DNA of 64,000 nucleotides, taken from NCBI RefSeq assembly GCF_000941055.1, contig NZ_CP007202.1:2588437-2652436 (forward strand). The letters are read 5' to 3'. Source of the stretch: Siansivirga zeaxanthinifaciens CC-SAMT-1. Lineage in GTDB: Bacteria > Bacteroidota > Bacteroidia > Flavobacteriales > Flavobacteriaceae. Position 1 is the stretch's first letter. Every line of letters starts with the position of its first letter. The notes under the pieces were generated by a model, which ran no database searches, was not told the DNA's origin, and saw only the letters and a list, made by a program, of their open reading frames with translations. Below are positions 18,157 through 27,243 of this stretch, piece after piece. The position numbers and the translations under genes were made by a program.

Positions 18157-19377
18157 TTAAAAAGTGTCTTTAGGATAACATAAATAATATTTTGTTACAG
18201 GTTTTGCTAATGCCTTAAGATTGAGTTGGTCTGATGCTTTTACAATATCTTCAATCTTACCAGATTTATGTAAAATATTTATCCCTTTGTGCTTTAAAGT
18301 ATAGGCTTGATTAGAAATACTACCTGTAAAAACGAAATAGTTAGCTTCTTTTTCTGTTAAACCTTTTTCAGTTTGTAAGGTTGATATAAAACTTTTTAAC
18401 TTTTCAATTTTAATAGGCTTATTTTTATATTTAATAGTTAATAAATTTCTATTAATTATCATTTCACATAAACGACTTAAAACAAAATCTTCATGATGTT
18501 TCCATTGTTTCATTGCAGAAATAATATCGTAATCGTCTAATTCTGAAAAAATTTCTAAGGTATTTTTATTGAAAGCATTTAATTCAATTTTGTTTTCTAA
18601 AAAATACAATAATGGTTTACTGGCTTGTAATTTATGACCTTCATGAAATAATTCTTTGGCGCGTTGCAAAACACGTATTAATAATTGCTCGGCTGCTAAT
18701 CCTGTTTTATGTAAATAAACTTGCCAATACATTAGTCTTCGTGCAATTATAAATTTTTCTACGCTGTATATGCCTTTTTCTTCAACAACAATCTCATCAT
18801 TTACAACATTAAGCATGGTTATTAAACGCTCGCTGTTAATATTTCCTTCTGCAACGCCGGTGTAAAAACTATCTCGTTTCAAATAATCGGCTCTGTCAAT
18901 ATCAAATTGCCCAGAAATTAACTGACATAAGAATTTCTTAGGATATTCACCTTTAAAAATTTCAATGGCTAAAGTTAAACTTCCGTTAAATTCTTTATTT
19001 AATTGCTCCATAAAAAGCAAAGAAATTTCTTCATGCGATACACCTTCAACTATACTATGTTCCATAGCATGCGAAAAAGGTCCATGACCTATATCATGCA
19101 ATAAAATGGCTACATATAAAGCAGTTTCTTCTTCTTTTGAGATATCTACTTCTTTAAACCGCAACACATTAACCGCTTGTTGCATTAAATGCACGCAACC
19201 AATGGCATGATGAAATCGGGTATGATGAGCACCTGGATAAACCATATACGACATACCCATTTGTGTGATGCGACGTAAACGCTGAAAGTATTTATGCTGA
19301 ATTAAATCGAATATTAACGAATTTGGAATAGTAATAAATCCGTAAATTGGGTCGTTTAATATTTTAAGTTTGTTCAA
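18157..19377 (-). CDS. HD domain phosphohydrolase
   Basis: A 406-residue metal-dependent hydrolase. The HD motif is complete: paired histidines in HHTRFHHAIG (residues 51-60), LLHDIGHGPFSH (His94, Asp95), and a later Asp in the FDIDRADYLKRDS segment. It resembles the SAMHD1/dGTPase-like branch that acts on nucleotides, but the natural substrate is unknown. It is transcribed divergently from porX, 100 bases apart, with a good own promoter. Confidence 0.85.
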   Translation of the reverse strand: MNKLKILNDPIYGFITIPNSLIFDLIQHKYFQRLRRITQMGMSYMVYPGAHHTRFHHAIGCVHLMQQAVNVLRFKEVDISKEEETALYVAILLHDIGHGPFSHAMEHSIVEGVSHEEISLLFMEQLNKEFNGSLTLAIEIFKGEYPKKFLCQLISGQFDIDRADYLKRDSFYTGVAEGNINSERLITMLNVVNDEIVVEEKGIYSVEKFIIARRLMYWQVYLHKTGLAAEQLLIRVLQRAKELFHEGHKLQASKPLLYFLENKIELNAFNKNTLEIFSELDDYDIISAMKQWKHHEDFVLSRLCEMIINRNLLTIKYKNKPIKIEKLKSFISTLQTEKGLTEKEANYFVFTGSISNQAYTLKHKGINILHKSGKIEDIVKASDQLNLKALAKPVTKYYLCYPKDTF

Positions 19378-19404
19378 ACTTTAAAAGTTATAGTTTTATA
19401 GATA

Positions 19405-19434
19405 CAAATATATGAAAGCTATATAAAAGACAAA
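19405..19434 (-). promoter_or_regulatory. Promoter of the HD hydrolase gene
   Basis: Minus strand TTTG (19434-19431), 18 bases, then TATATTTG (19412-19405): the best -33/-7 match in the window. The -7 box ends 27 bases before the start codon. Confidence 0.6.
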
Positions 19435-19477
19435 CCTTAAAAGATTAGGCATTAACAATAAAAAAATACGCATTTAA

Positions 19478-21034
19478 ATGAGCACAATAAAAATTCTTTG
19501 GGTAGATGATGAAATTGATTTACTTAAACCACATATTATGTTTCTAGAACAACGAAACTATCATGTTACCAAATGTAAAAGTGGCTCTGAAGCTATTGAT
19601 ATTTTAGACACCGAAAAATTTGATATTGTTTTTTTAGATGAAAATATGCCCGGACTTACGGGGCTTGAAACTTTAAATGAAATTAAAGAAAAACAAGCCA
19701 GTTTACCTGTGGTTATGATTACCAAAAGTGAAGAGGAATATATCATGGAGGAAGCCATTGGTAATAAAATTGCCGATTACCTTATAAAACCGGTCAATCC
19801 GAATCAAATACTTTTAAGTTTAAAGAAGAATTTAGATCATTCCCGTTTAATTTCTGAAAAAACAACATCGAATTACCAACAAGAGTTTAGAAAAATTGCA
19901 ATGGAATTAGCCATGGTTAACTCCTATGAAGACTGGGCTGCTTTGTACCAAAAACTAATTTATTGGGAAATAGAGTTAGAAGATATTGAAGATGCAGGCA
20001 TGTTCGAAATTCTAGAGTCACAGAAAAATGAAGCCAACATTCAGTTTGGAAAATTTATAGAAAAAAATTACTCCTATTGGTTCGATAAAGATTGTGACGA
20101 CGCTCCTATTATGTCGCATACCCTTTTTAAAAACAAAATAGTTCCCGAATTAAGCAAAGAGCAACCTACCCTTCTAGTTGTAGTAGATAATTTAAGATAC
20201 GATCAATGGAAAGTGTTTGAACCAATAATAAACAATCATTTTAAAAAGGACAAGGAAGAAGCTTTTTACAGCATATTACCAACTGCAACTCAATACGCTC
20301 GTAATGCCATTTTTTCTGGCTTAATGCCAAGCGACATGGAAAAACTATTTCCAGAGTATTGGAAAAACGACACAGACGATGGTGGTAAAAACTTGCATGA
20401 AGCAGACTTTTTAGAAACCCAAATGAAACGCCTAAGTCTTACCCACTTAAATTACGAATATCACAAAATAACAAATTTAAAATCGGGTAAAAAATTAGTT
20501 GAAAATTTTAAAACATTAAAAAACAATGATTTAACCGTTGTAGTTTACAATTTTGTTGATATGCTATCCCATGCTAAGACCGAAATGGAAGTTGTAAAAG
20601 AATTAGCTTCTAACGATAAAGCATACAGATCTTTAACCTTGAGCTGGTTTAAAAACTCGCCGCTTTTGGAAATGATTCAAATGGCACAACAATTAGGGTT
20701 TAAATTAATTTTAACTACAGACCACGGAACCATTAATGTAAAAAACCCTTCAAAAGTTATTGGAGATCGAGACACCAGTTTAAATTTACGTTACAAAACA
20801 GGTAGAAGCTTAACTTACGATACAAAAGATGTTTTAGTAATTAAAGAACCTCAAAGTGTTCATTTACCTTCAATATCTATGAGTAGCAGTTACATTTTTG
20901 CTAAAAGCGATTTATTTTTTGCCTACCCAAATAACTACAATCACTATGTTAGTTATTTTAGAAATACCTATCAACATGGTGGTGTATCGTTAGAAGAAAT
21001 GATTATTCCGTTTGTGGTTTTTAATCCAAAATAA
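19478..21034 (+). CDS. porX: PorX-type response regulator with PglZ phosphodiesterase domain
   Basis: Cytosolic two-component regulator of the type IX secretion system in Bacteroidota. Residues 1-125 form a receiver domain with acidic pocket WVDDE, phosphoacceptor Asp54 (FLDENMPG), the conserved Thr in MITKS and Lys in LIKPVNP. A helical linker follows, and residues about 200-518 are a PglZ/alkaline phosphatase-fold domain (VVVDNLRYDQW, LPTATQYARNAIFSGLMP, LTTDHGTINV, HGGVSLEEMIIP) with the metal-binding Asp/His/Thr residues. 518 residues is the usual PorX length. The partner kinase PorY and PorL/M are not here. Secretion control is family knowledge. Confidence 0.93.
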   Translation: MSTIKILWVDDEIDLLKPHIMFLEQRNYHVTKCKSGSEAIDILDTEKFDIVFLDENMPGLTGLETLNEIKEKQASLPVVMITKSEEEYIMEEAIGNKIADYLIKPVNPNQILLSLKKNLDHSRLISEKTTSNYQQEFRKIAMELAMVNSYEDWAALYQKLIYWEIELEDIEDAGMFEILESQKNEANIQFGKFIEKNYSYWFDKDCDDAPIMSHTLFKNKIVPELSKEQPTLLVVVDNLRYDQWKVFEPIINNHFKKDKEEAFYSILPTATQYARNAIFSGLMPSDMEKLFPEYWKNDTDDGGKNLHEADFLETQMKRLSLTHLNYEYHKITNLKSGKKLVENFKTLKNNDLTVVVYNFVDMLSHAKTEMEVVKELASNDKAYRSLTLSWFKNSPLLEMIQMAQQLGFKLILTTDHGTINVKNPSKVIGDRDTSLNLRYKTGRSLTYDTKDVLVIKEPQSVHLPSISMSSSYIFAKSDLFFAYPNNYNHYVSYFRNTYQHGGVSLEEMIIPFVVFNPK

Positions 21035-21124
21035 TCTACATAATGCAAAAAACATCGATAAAATACACAAATTATTAGTTTTTTTTAAATTTAATTTGTA
21101 ATATTGTTCTAATAAAAAAAAGTA

Positions 21125-21529
21125 ATGGAATTATATTTTAGTCTGGAAGACATAGATCATGTTTCAAAAGAAGTATTAAATAATTTAAAATCTAAAACCA
21201 TTCTTTTTTATGGCAACATGGGTGCTGGTAAAACAACTTTTATAAAATCTTTAATTAAAAATTTAGGATGTAAAGATGAAGCTAGCAGTCCCACTTTTTC
21301 AATTGTTAATGAATATGAAATTGAAAATGATAAAATTTTTCATTTTGATTTATACAGAATTAAAGACATTGAAGAAGCATATAATTTTGGAATTGAAGAT
21401 TATCTGGATTCCGGTCATTGGGTTTTAATTGAATGGCCAGAAAAAATTGAGTCGCTTTTAATAACAGATTGTAACACAATTACCATAGATTTAGAAACAA
21501 ACAACAGTAGAAAATTAACATTGAATTAA
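21125..21529 (+). CDS. tsaE: tRNA threonylcarbamoyladenosine synthesis ATPase
   Basis: P-loop ATPase that works with TsaB, TsaC and TsaD to make t6A37 on ANN-decoding tRNAs. The 134-residue protein has the Walker A motif GNMGAGKTTF (Lys36), the switch region SSPTFSIVNEYE, the HFDLYRIKD segment and the VLIEWPE motif that closes the fold. It follows porX on the same strand after 90 bases; tsaB and tsaD are not in the window. Confidence 0.93.
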   Translation: MELYFSLEDIDHVSKEVLNNLKSKTILFYGNMGAGKTTFIKSLIKNLGCKDEASSPTFSIVNEYEIENDKIFHFDLYRIKDIEEAYNFGIEDYLDSGHWVLIEWPEKIESLLITDCNTITIDLETNNSRKLTLN

Positions 21530-21667
21530 AAAAACATAGCATAAAAACAAGCATAAAACAAACCGAATTTTGATGTTTTACGGTAAACCCACATTAAGAA
21601 AATAGAAAAACAATAGATTTTAACATTTTTTTAACATTTACCAACTTTCATCAACATACATCTTAGT

Positions 21668-21675
21668 TACATTTG
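21668..21675 (+). promoter_or_regulatory. Putative -7 box for the small exported peptide gene
   Basis: TACATTTG, an exact TAnnTTTG match, 31 bases before the ATG at 21706; no clear -33 element. Confidence 0.5.
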
Positions 21676-21705
21676 GGTATATTAATTAATTAAATCCCTT
21701 AAATT

Positions 21706-21846
21706 ATGAAAACTAAAAAGTATGTTATCGCGTTAGCGATTTTCGGAGGCATGTTGTTTATGGCTGAAGCAGTAAACGCATTTAATCATGATGGACAACA
21801 AACAACCAAAATTGAAAGAAAAAAGTGGTTCTTACCATCAAAGTAA
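21706..21846 (+). CDS. Small exported peptide (46 residues), function unknown
   Basis: A short gene with its own -7 box. It starts MKTKKYVIALAIFGGMLFM, a strong signal peptide with Lys-rich n-region, hydrophobic core and an AEAVNA cleavage-like end. The remaining about 20 residues are polar and basic, ending ERKKWFLPSK. The last 59 bases overlap, in a different frame, the start of the next gene (21788). I recognise no domain. A secreted micropeptide, or a leader that couples translation of the downstream membrane protein, are both possible. Confidence 0.65.
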   Translation: MKTKKYVIALAIFGGMLFMAEAVNAFNHDGQQTTKIERKKWFLPSK

Positions 21847-22333
21847 TAATAAACATATTATTATAGGGACATTAATTGCTACTTTTATTGCAATTACCCC
21901 TTATTTATTTTATTTACACGAAAGTATTCCAGACAAACAAGTTTGGAATACTTTTTTGTTTTCTTACGATAGTAAAAGTTGGCAGTCTGCCAATTTTGCC
22001 ATGTGGGTTCTGACTGGTAAATTAATACCATTACTTTTAATTTTTATTTGGTTTTTTACATGTAGACATTGGTGGTATCATACATTAATTGTTCCAATTG
22101 TTATGTATGTTTATCAAATAATTGAATTTTTCAACACTACTCTTAATTATTTGGATGAATTTCAACTCATATATTTAATTCCTATAATGGCTATAATTAT
22201 TCCTACTATATACTTAATAAGAGCTCAAATGTTTAATAAAATAAATGAAACAACAAAGTCGATGCAGGAATTAGAAGACGAATTTAAAGTTTCCCCTAAA
22301 AACTTTTGGGATAAAATTAAACAATACTTTTAA
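21788..22333 (+). CDS. Multi-pass membrane protein, function unknown
   Basis: 181 residues. A polar, basic first 23 residues precede about four hydrophobic segments: roughly 24-43 (IIIGTLIATFIAITPYLFYL), 75-90, 95-115 and 128-145. The C-terminal 35 residues are charged and cytosolic-looking. The reading frame starts inside the small peptide gene upstream (ATGATG at 21788; either Met could be used), so expression may depend on translation of that peptide. It ends 9 bases before the convergent TonB-dependent receptor gene. No catalytic motif seen. Confidence 0.7.
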   Translation: MMDNKQPKLKEKSGSYHQSNNKHIIIGTLIATFIAITPYLFYLHESIPDKQVWNTFLFSYDSKSWQSANFAMWVLTGKLIPLLLIFIWFFTCRHWWYHTLIVPIVMYVYQIIEFFNTTLNYLDEFQLIYLIPIMAIIIPTIYLIRAQMFNKINETTKSMQELEDEFKVSPKNFWDKIKQYF

Positions 22334-22342
22334 ATTTATATT

Positions 22343-24769
22343 TTACTTACTTTCTAATCTATCACGTTCATCCAATTCAATAGACCTGTTATTGGTTTCA
22401 AGTTTAGAATTACCAAACTTATAATTAAATCCAAAAACAAAAAGTCTGTTTTCAGAATTCGATTTCATGTATATGTCTTGATTTAGATATCTTGTAGTTT
22501 GGTTAAAATTTTGAGTATTGAATATGTCCATCATACCAATACTTAATGAAGCTCGTTCATTCCAGAGTGTTTTTCTTAAATTCAAATCAACCCCCAACCT
22601 TTCACTTGAAAATGTAGGTCCTTCTGCAATAGTAGATATATACTGAATAGCCAAGTCTGCAGTTAGGGTTTTATCTTTTAGAAAAGAAAAATAATTAACG
22701 AATTGCCCGTAAAAAGACCACTGATTGTTTTTTTGTAACGCATTATTAGATTCTAAGGCCACAAATTTATTGTCATTATTAAATATTGAGCTTAAAACAT
22801 AAATATTCCAGTCTTTTGAAATAGATGTGTAGGTTGTAAAATCTAATCCATAAGATATATTTCTATCTATATTTGAATTGATATATTTCAAAATATTAGA
22901 TGCATTATCTTGAAACACTATTTGAAGTGCTGTGTTATTTTCAAATCGGTAAAAAGCTTCAAATGTATATTTTTTATTAAACGTATAACCTAAAATAAAA
23001 ACATCATCTATCTGGGGTTTCAAATTAGGATCTCCAGTTACATACGAGTAATCATTTTGATAATATTTAAAAGGATTTAATTGCATATAACTTGGTCTAA
23101 ATATCCTTTTCTTGTAATTAAAATATATCTCATTCGATTCATTAATTCTATTTAACAAATTAATGTTAGGGAATATTTTTAAATATTTATTTGAATTCGT
23201 TTGATTGGTAGAAACAGATTCTCCCAAAATATCTGTATACTCAGAGCGTATTCCAGATTTAAAACTCCAATGTTCCCAATCATGAGAATAACTTATATAA
23301 AAGGCATAGTTAGTTTCATTATATAAGAATGTATCTGTATTATTTAAGTCTTCAGTTTTAACGTTGTTTTCAACTGTAAACTGTTTTAAAATATTGTCAG
23401 AATCAATACTTGTTATTTTAGCACCTGTTTCAAAATGAGCCCCGTTATTTAATGGTAATTCAAAATCTACTTGACCTGTAAACAACTTAATGTATTGACT
23501 TGTAAATGTTTGAAAACGATTGTTTCTAAATGCCGAAGTCATATCAGGATAAAAATAGCCCGTATTAACATCTTGAAAATTTGAATTATCGTAATTGGTA
23601 TGGTGTAAACTTACCAAAAGCTGTTCGCCTTCTTTTTTAAAAGCATGCTTATAATCTAGCGTAAAAGCCAAATTTATAGTTTCTTCAACCAATTTATTAT
23701 TTGCCTGTAAAATAGAGTCTAATACATTTGAAGCACTATATATTTCAGTAATCGTGTTTCTATCGGTTTTAGTTTGTCTTCTTGGAGCAACCATTATATT
23801 AGATGCAAAAGACAAGCTATTGTTTTTGTCAATTTCAAAATCAATATTAGCATTAAAATTATTGTTGGCACTTTTTGTTGTTTTTTCAAAATCTGATTCC
23901 CATCGAGAACTCACCTGATTATTAGATATAAAATTTATGCTTTCATCAATAATTCTAAAATCTTCTCTTGGGGTAAAATTATAGTTGAAATACATGTCTA
24001 ATTTTTCGGTCTTAAAAAAATGACTCGTACCTAAGGAATATTTAGGAAATTTAAATCCCTGTTTAAAATTCCCGTAAACATTACCATTGTATCCGGAAAT
24101 TATATTTTTACTAGTTACTATATTAATAATAGCTCCACCCTCGGCATCGTATTTGGCAGGCGGATTAGAAATTACCTCAATAGATTTAATATTTACAGCC
24201 GAAGTTCCTTCCAGAAGATTCTGCAAATCCATTGCAGACAAATGCACTCTTTTGTCGTTAATATAAACTATACTTTTAGTGTTTTTAACTGTAATGCTTT
24301 CTTCAGAAACAAATACACCTGGTGTATGTTTCAAAATAGTTAAAACATTATCATTTGAAAGGGTTGAATTTTCAACATTAAATACAACACGATCAACAAG
24401 TCTTTTTATAGTTGGTTTTTTACTTACAATGGTTACACCATCGAGCGACTGGATGCGTTCTTTTAAAATAATATCTTTTAAAATAATATTTTCATTTAAA
24501 TTGAAATACATGACAACCGCTTCATAACCAAGGTACGACACATTTAGTGTATAATTTGAAGGTTGCAAATTTTCAATAATAAAATCTCCATTTTCAAGAG
24601 AGGTCGTTCCTGTAAAAACCTTAGATTCATTGTCTTTAGAAATTGAAATATTTGCAAATGGAATCGGTATTTTTTGTTCATCTAAAATCTTTCCTCTTAC
24701 ATTAAAATCTTGAGAAAAAGCATTAAAACAAAGTAAGAAAATTAAATAGAAACGTAAAGTTTTACACAT
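22343..24769 (-). CDS. TonB-dependent receptor-like outer-membrane beta-barrel protein
   Basis: 808 residues with a signal peptide (1-19, ending FNAFSQ). Residues about 22-105 form a carboxypeptidase-regulatory-like beta domain (GKILDEQKIPIPFANISI, NYTLNVSYLGYE), about 115-225 a plug domain (VDRVVFNVENSTLSNDNVLTILKHTPGV-type region, GGAIINIVTSK), and the rest an outer-membrane beta-barrel family 3 region. No partner SusD gene is adjacent, so it is not a classical Sus pair. The substrate is unknown. Members of this barrel type are often annotated outer membrane beta-barrel family protein. Confidence 0.88.
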   Translation of the reverse strand: MCKTLRFYLIFLLCFNAFSQDFNVRGKILDEQKIPIPFANISISKDNESKVFTGTTSLENGDFIIENLQPSNYTLNVSYLGYEAVVMYFNLNENIILKDIILKERIQSLDGVTIVSKKPTIKRLVDRVVFNVENSTLSNDNVLTILKHTPGVFVSEESITVKNTKSIVYINDKRVHLSAMDLQNLLEGTSAVNIKSIEVISNPPAKYDAEGGAIINIVTSKNIISGYNGNVYGNFKQGFKFPKYSLGTSHFFKTEKLDMYFNYNFTPREDFRIIDESINFISNNQVSSRWESDFEKTTKSANNNFNANIDFEIDKNNSLSFASNIMVAPRRQTKTDRNTITEIYSASNVLDSILQANNKLVEETINLAFTLDYKHAFKKEGEQLLVSLHHTNYDNSNFQDVNTGYFYPDMTSAFRNNRFQTFTSQYIKLFTGQVDFELPLNNGAHFETGAKITSIDSDNILKQFTVENNVKTEDLNNTDTFLYNETNYAFYISYSHDWEHWSFKSGIRSEYTDILGESVSTNQTNSNKYLKIFPNINLLNRINESNEIYFNYKKRIFRPSYMQLNPFKYYQNDYSYVTGDPNLKPQIDDVFILGYTFNKKYTFEAFYRFENNTALQIVFQDNASNILKYINSNIDRNISYGLDFTTYTSISKDWNIYVLSSIFNNDNKFVALESNNALQKNNQWSFYGQFVNYFSFLKDKTLTADLAIQYISTIAEGPTFSSERLGVDLNLRKTLWNERASLSIGMMDIFNTQNFNQTTRYLNQDIYMKSNSENRLFVFGFNYKFGNSKLETNNRSIELDERDRLESK

Positions 24770-24786
24770 ATATTTGGGTCTTAATG

Positions 24787-24794
24787 CAAATTTA
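24787..24794 (-). promoter_or_regulatory. Putative -7 box of the TonB-dependent receptor gene
   Basis: TAAATTTG on the minus strand, exact TAnnTTTG, 17 bases before the start codon; a short leader and no clear -33 element make it tentative. Confidence 0.35.
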
Positions 24795-24905
24795 ATGCAA
24801 TTTAAAAAAATGTGTTTGAGGGAAAACCGTAATTATTGATAAATAATGATTCAAAATAATATTTTTTTATGAATAAATAGTTCTTTTTTAATTCTACAAA
24901 ACATT

Positions 24906-24913
24906 TATTTTTG
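24906..24913 (+). promoter_or_regulatory. Putative -7 box of ald
   Basis: TATTTTTG, exact TAnnTTTG, 46 bases before the ald start; no clear -33 element. Confidence 0.4.
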
Positions 24914-24959
24914 AATAGAATTAAATTTATGTGTAAATTATATTCTTAAACCAATAAAC

Positions 24960-26159
24960 ATGTCTAAACAACTATCGCCTTTTACAAAACAACAACTTTT
25001 GCCACAGGAAGAAACCCTAGAGATTTTTAAACGCAAAGGAGAACTTTTTATTGGTATTCCCAAAGAAACAGCTTTTCAAGAAAAACGGGTGTGTTTAACT
25101 CCAGATGCCGTGTTTGCTTTAGTTAGTAACGGACATCGCGTTTTATTGGAATCTGGCGCAGGTGATGGCGCTAATTTTAGCGATAGAGATTATAGTGAAG
25201 CTGGAGCCGAAATAACCAATGATACAGCAAAAGTATTTGCTTGTCCGATGATTTTGAAGGTCGAACCACCTACTCTCGAACAAATAAAACTTATAAATCC
25301 GCAAACCATTTTAATATCGGCTTTGCAAATTAAAACACAAACTAAAAAATACTTTGAAACCCTTGCTGCCAAACGCATTACGGCTCTAGCTTTCGAATTT
25401 ATACGTGATTCAGATGGCACCTATCCGGCCGTAAAATCACTAAGTGAAATTGCAGGAACCGCCTCTGTTTTAATTGCAGCCGAATTATTATCTGATTCTA
25501 AAGGCGGAAACGGCCTCATGTTTGGAAATATTAGCGGTGTACCTCCATTAGAAGTTGTTATTTTAGGTGCTGGCACCGTTGGTGAATTTGCCGCAAGAAG
25601 CTCGATTGGATTAGGAGCCAATGTGAAAATTTTCGATAACTCCATAACCAAACTAAGACGCATCCAAACACATTTAGGAAGACCGCTTTTCACTTCTACC
25701 TTACAACCAAAAAATCTAACAAAAGCTTTAAAACGTTGCGACGTTGTTATTGGAGCTGTTAGAGGCAACAACCGATCGCCAATTATTGTTTCTGAAACCA
25801 TGGTGCAATCCATGAAAAAAGGTGCTATTATTATAGATGTGAGTATTGATATGGGCGGTTGTTTTGAAACCAGTGAAGTGACCTCGCACAAACAACCTAC
25901 TTTTGTAAAACATAATGTAGTGCATTATTGTGTACCTAACATTCCTGCACGATATTCAAGAACAGCATCGGTATCTATTAGCAATATTTTCACCCCATAT
26001 TTATTAAAAATTGCTGAAGATGGCGGCATAGAAAATTCGTTAAGATTTGATCGTGGTTTAAAAAATGGGTTGTACTTTTACCACGGAATTTTAACCAGCA
26101 AATCTGTGGGTGAATGGTTCGATTTAAATTATAGCGATATTAATTTAATCATTTTTTAA
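24960..26159 (+). CDS. ald: Alanine dehydrogenase family protein
   Basis: NAD-dependent enzyme that interconverts alanine with pyruvate and ammonia. The 399-residue protein has an AlaDh/PNT N-terminal domain (IGIPKETAFQEKRVCLTPDAV, with conserved Lys and Arg) and a Rossmann domain (VVILGAGTVGEFAA). The substrate-contact segments VIGAVR and DVSIDMGGCFETSEVTSH, and YCVPNIPARYSRTAS near the C-terminus, are typical. It is somewhat longer than E. coli-type AlaDH because of about 28 extra N-terminal residues, as in other Bacteroidota. A transhydrogenase alpha role is less likely because no beta subunit or membrane domain is present. Confidence 0.85.
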   Translation: MSKQLSPFTKQQLLPQEETLEIFKRKGELFIGIPKETAFQEKRVCLTPDAVFALVSNGHRVLLESGAGDGANFSDRDYSEAGAEITNDTAKVFACPMILKVEPPTLEQIKLINPQTILISALQIKTQTKKYFETLAAKRITALAFEFIRDSDGTYPAVKSLSEIAGTASVLIAAELLSDSKGGNGLMFGNISGVPPLEVVILGAGTVGEFAARSSIGLGANVKIFDNSITKLRRIQTHLGRPLFTSTLQPKNLTKALKRCDVVIGAVRGNNRSPIIVSETMVQSMKKGAIIIDVSIDMGGCFETSEVTSHKQPTFVKHNVVHYCVPNIPARYSRTASVSISNIFTPYLLKIAEDGGIENSLRFDRGLKNGLYFYHGILTSKSVGEWFDLNYSDINLIIF

Positions 26160-26193
26160 TTCCTACATCATTTGAAGCTTCTAAATAATTAAA

Positions 26194-26574
26194 ATGAACT
26201 TATTACAACGTATTGGCTACTATCTTGGTGGGTTTTCACTGGGGCTTATCATCTTAGCCTTTTTCTTAAACGGAAAAAAAACATCTTGTAGTTATGGCCC
26301 TGATGCACGTGTTTTAAAAAACATACGACTTAAAACCATTGTTTACTCGGATGCTATAAAACCCATTTTAGAAACCCATCAGTTAGATTCGACTGCTATT
26401 AACTATGTTTTAAGAAAAGGCGATGTAAATTTCTCTGAAAGTAACGCCAGACAAGAACCTTGTGGCGTATATATTGTTGAAGGTGATTATAACAACCAAG
26501 AAATCACATTAACGATTCAAAACTGCGATAGTATTGCTACAATTACCAACTTAAAATCAATTTCAGACGATTAA
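26194..26574 (+). CDS. DUF4258-like small membrane-anchored protein
   Basis: 126 residues: one N-terminal membrane segment (about 8-25, LGGFSLGLIILAFFL), then a soluble beta-rich part with an extracytoplasmic or cytosolic location that cannot be decided by eye. The soluble part (residues about 40-120, CSYGPDARVLKN, DVNFSESNARQEPCGVYIVEGDY) resembles DUF4258-type domains. It follows ald by 34 bases and overlaps the next gene by one base (TAATG), so the three may be co-transcribed. Function unknown. Confidence 0.7.
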   Translation: MNLLQRIGYYLGGFSLGLIILAFFLNGKKTSCSYGPDARVLKNIRLKTIVYSDAIKPILETHQLDSTAINYVLRKGDVNFSESNARQEPCGVYIVEGDYNNQEITLTIQNCDSIATITNLKSISDD

Positions 26575-27173
26575 TGAGCATTAAACGTGATTTTGATATC
26601 GTTTTCTCATTAACCGCACTAATATGGCTTGCTCCACTCCTATTATTAATTTCAATTCTTATTAAAATATCTTCTCATGGTTCTGTTTTTTTTATTCAGA
26701 AACGGGTGGGATTAAACAGTAGAGACTTCAACATAATTAAATTTAGGACCATGAAACAAAATCCTTCAAATGAAGGTTTTTTAACCATTGGTAATGATGA
26801 TTCTCGAATAACTAAAATAGGTTGGTTTTTAAGAAAACTTAAATTAGATGAGCTTCCGCAGTTAATTAACGTCCTAAAAGGCGACATGAGTATGGTGGGC
26901 CCCAGACCCGAGCTTCGTTATTTTGTAAACTTATATTCTAAAGAAGATTTAGAAGTTTTAAAAGTAAAACCGGGTATTACAGGTTTAGCCTCTATAAAAT
27001 ACTCCAACGAAGCAGAACTTTTAAAATCTGCTAAAAACCCCGAAGCCTTTTATTTAAATGAAATACTGCCTCATAAATTAAAACTAAACAAACAATATAT
27101 TAAAGAGCAAAGTTTTATTCTAGATTTAAAGCTTATTTTATTAACCATCCCAAAAATATTTTCAAAGAAATAA
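26574..27173 (+). CDS. Undecaprenyl-phosphate sugar phosphotransferase (PglC-like)
   Basis: A 199-residue monotopic phosphoglycosyl transferase that loads the first sugar-phosphate onto the undecaprenyl carrier at the inner membrane. It has the N-terminal reentrant hydrophobic helix (residues about 8-30), FIQKRVGLN, FKFRTM-like IIKFRTM, the catalytic Asp-Glu pair in LKLDELPQ (Asp92, Glu93), and MSMVGPRPE followed by KPGITGLASI. The short length matches PglC rather than WbaP. It opens the sugar-nucleotide stretch, 70 bases before the dehydratase gene. Confidence 0.9.
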   Translation: MSIKRDFDIVFSLTALIWLAPLLLLISILIKISSHGSVFFIQKRVGLNSRDFNIIKFRTMKQNPSNEGFLTIGNDDSRITKIGWFLRKLKLDELPQLINVLKGDMSMVGPRPELRYFVNLYSKEDLEVLKVKPGITGLASIKYSNEAELLKSAKNPEAFYLNEILPHKLKLNKQYIKEQSFILDLKLILLTIPKIFSKK

Positions 27174-27243
27174 ATCTCATTTTAATTGCTTTACTTTGTG
27201 TGTAATTTTAAGTTAAGAATACATTAAATATTTATAAAAACCC

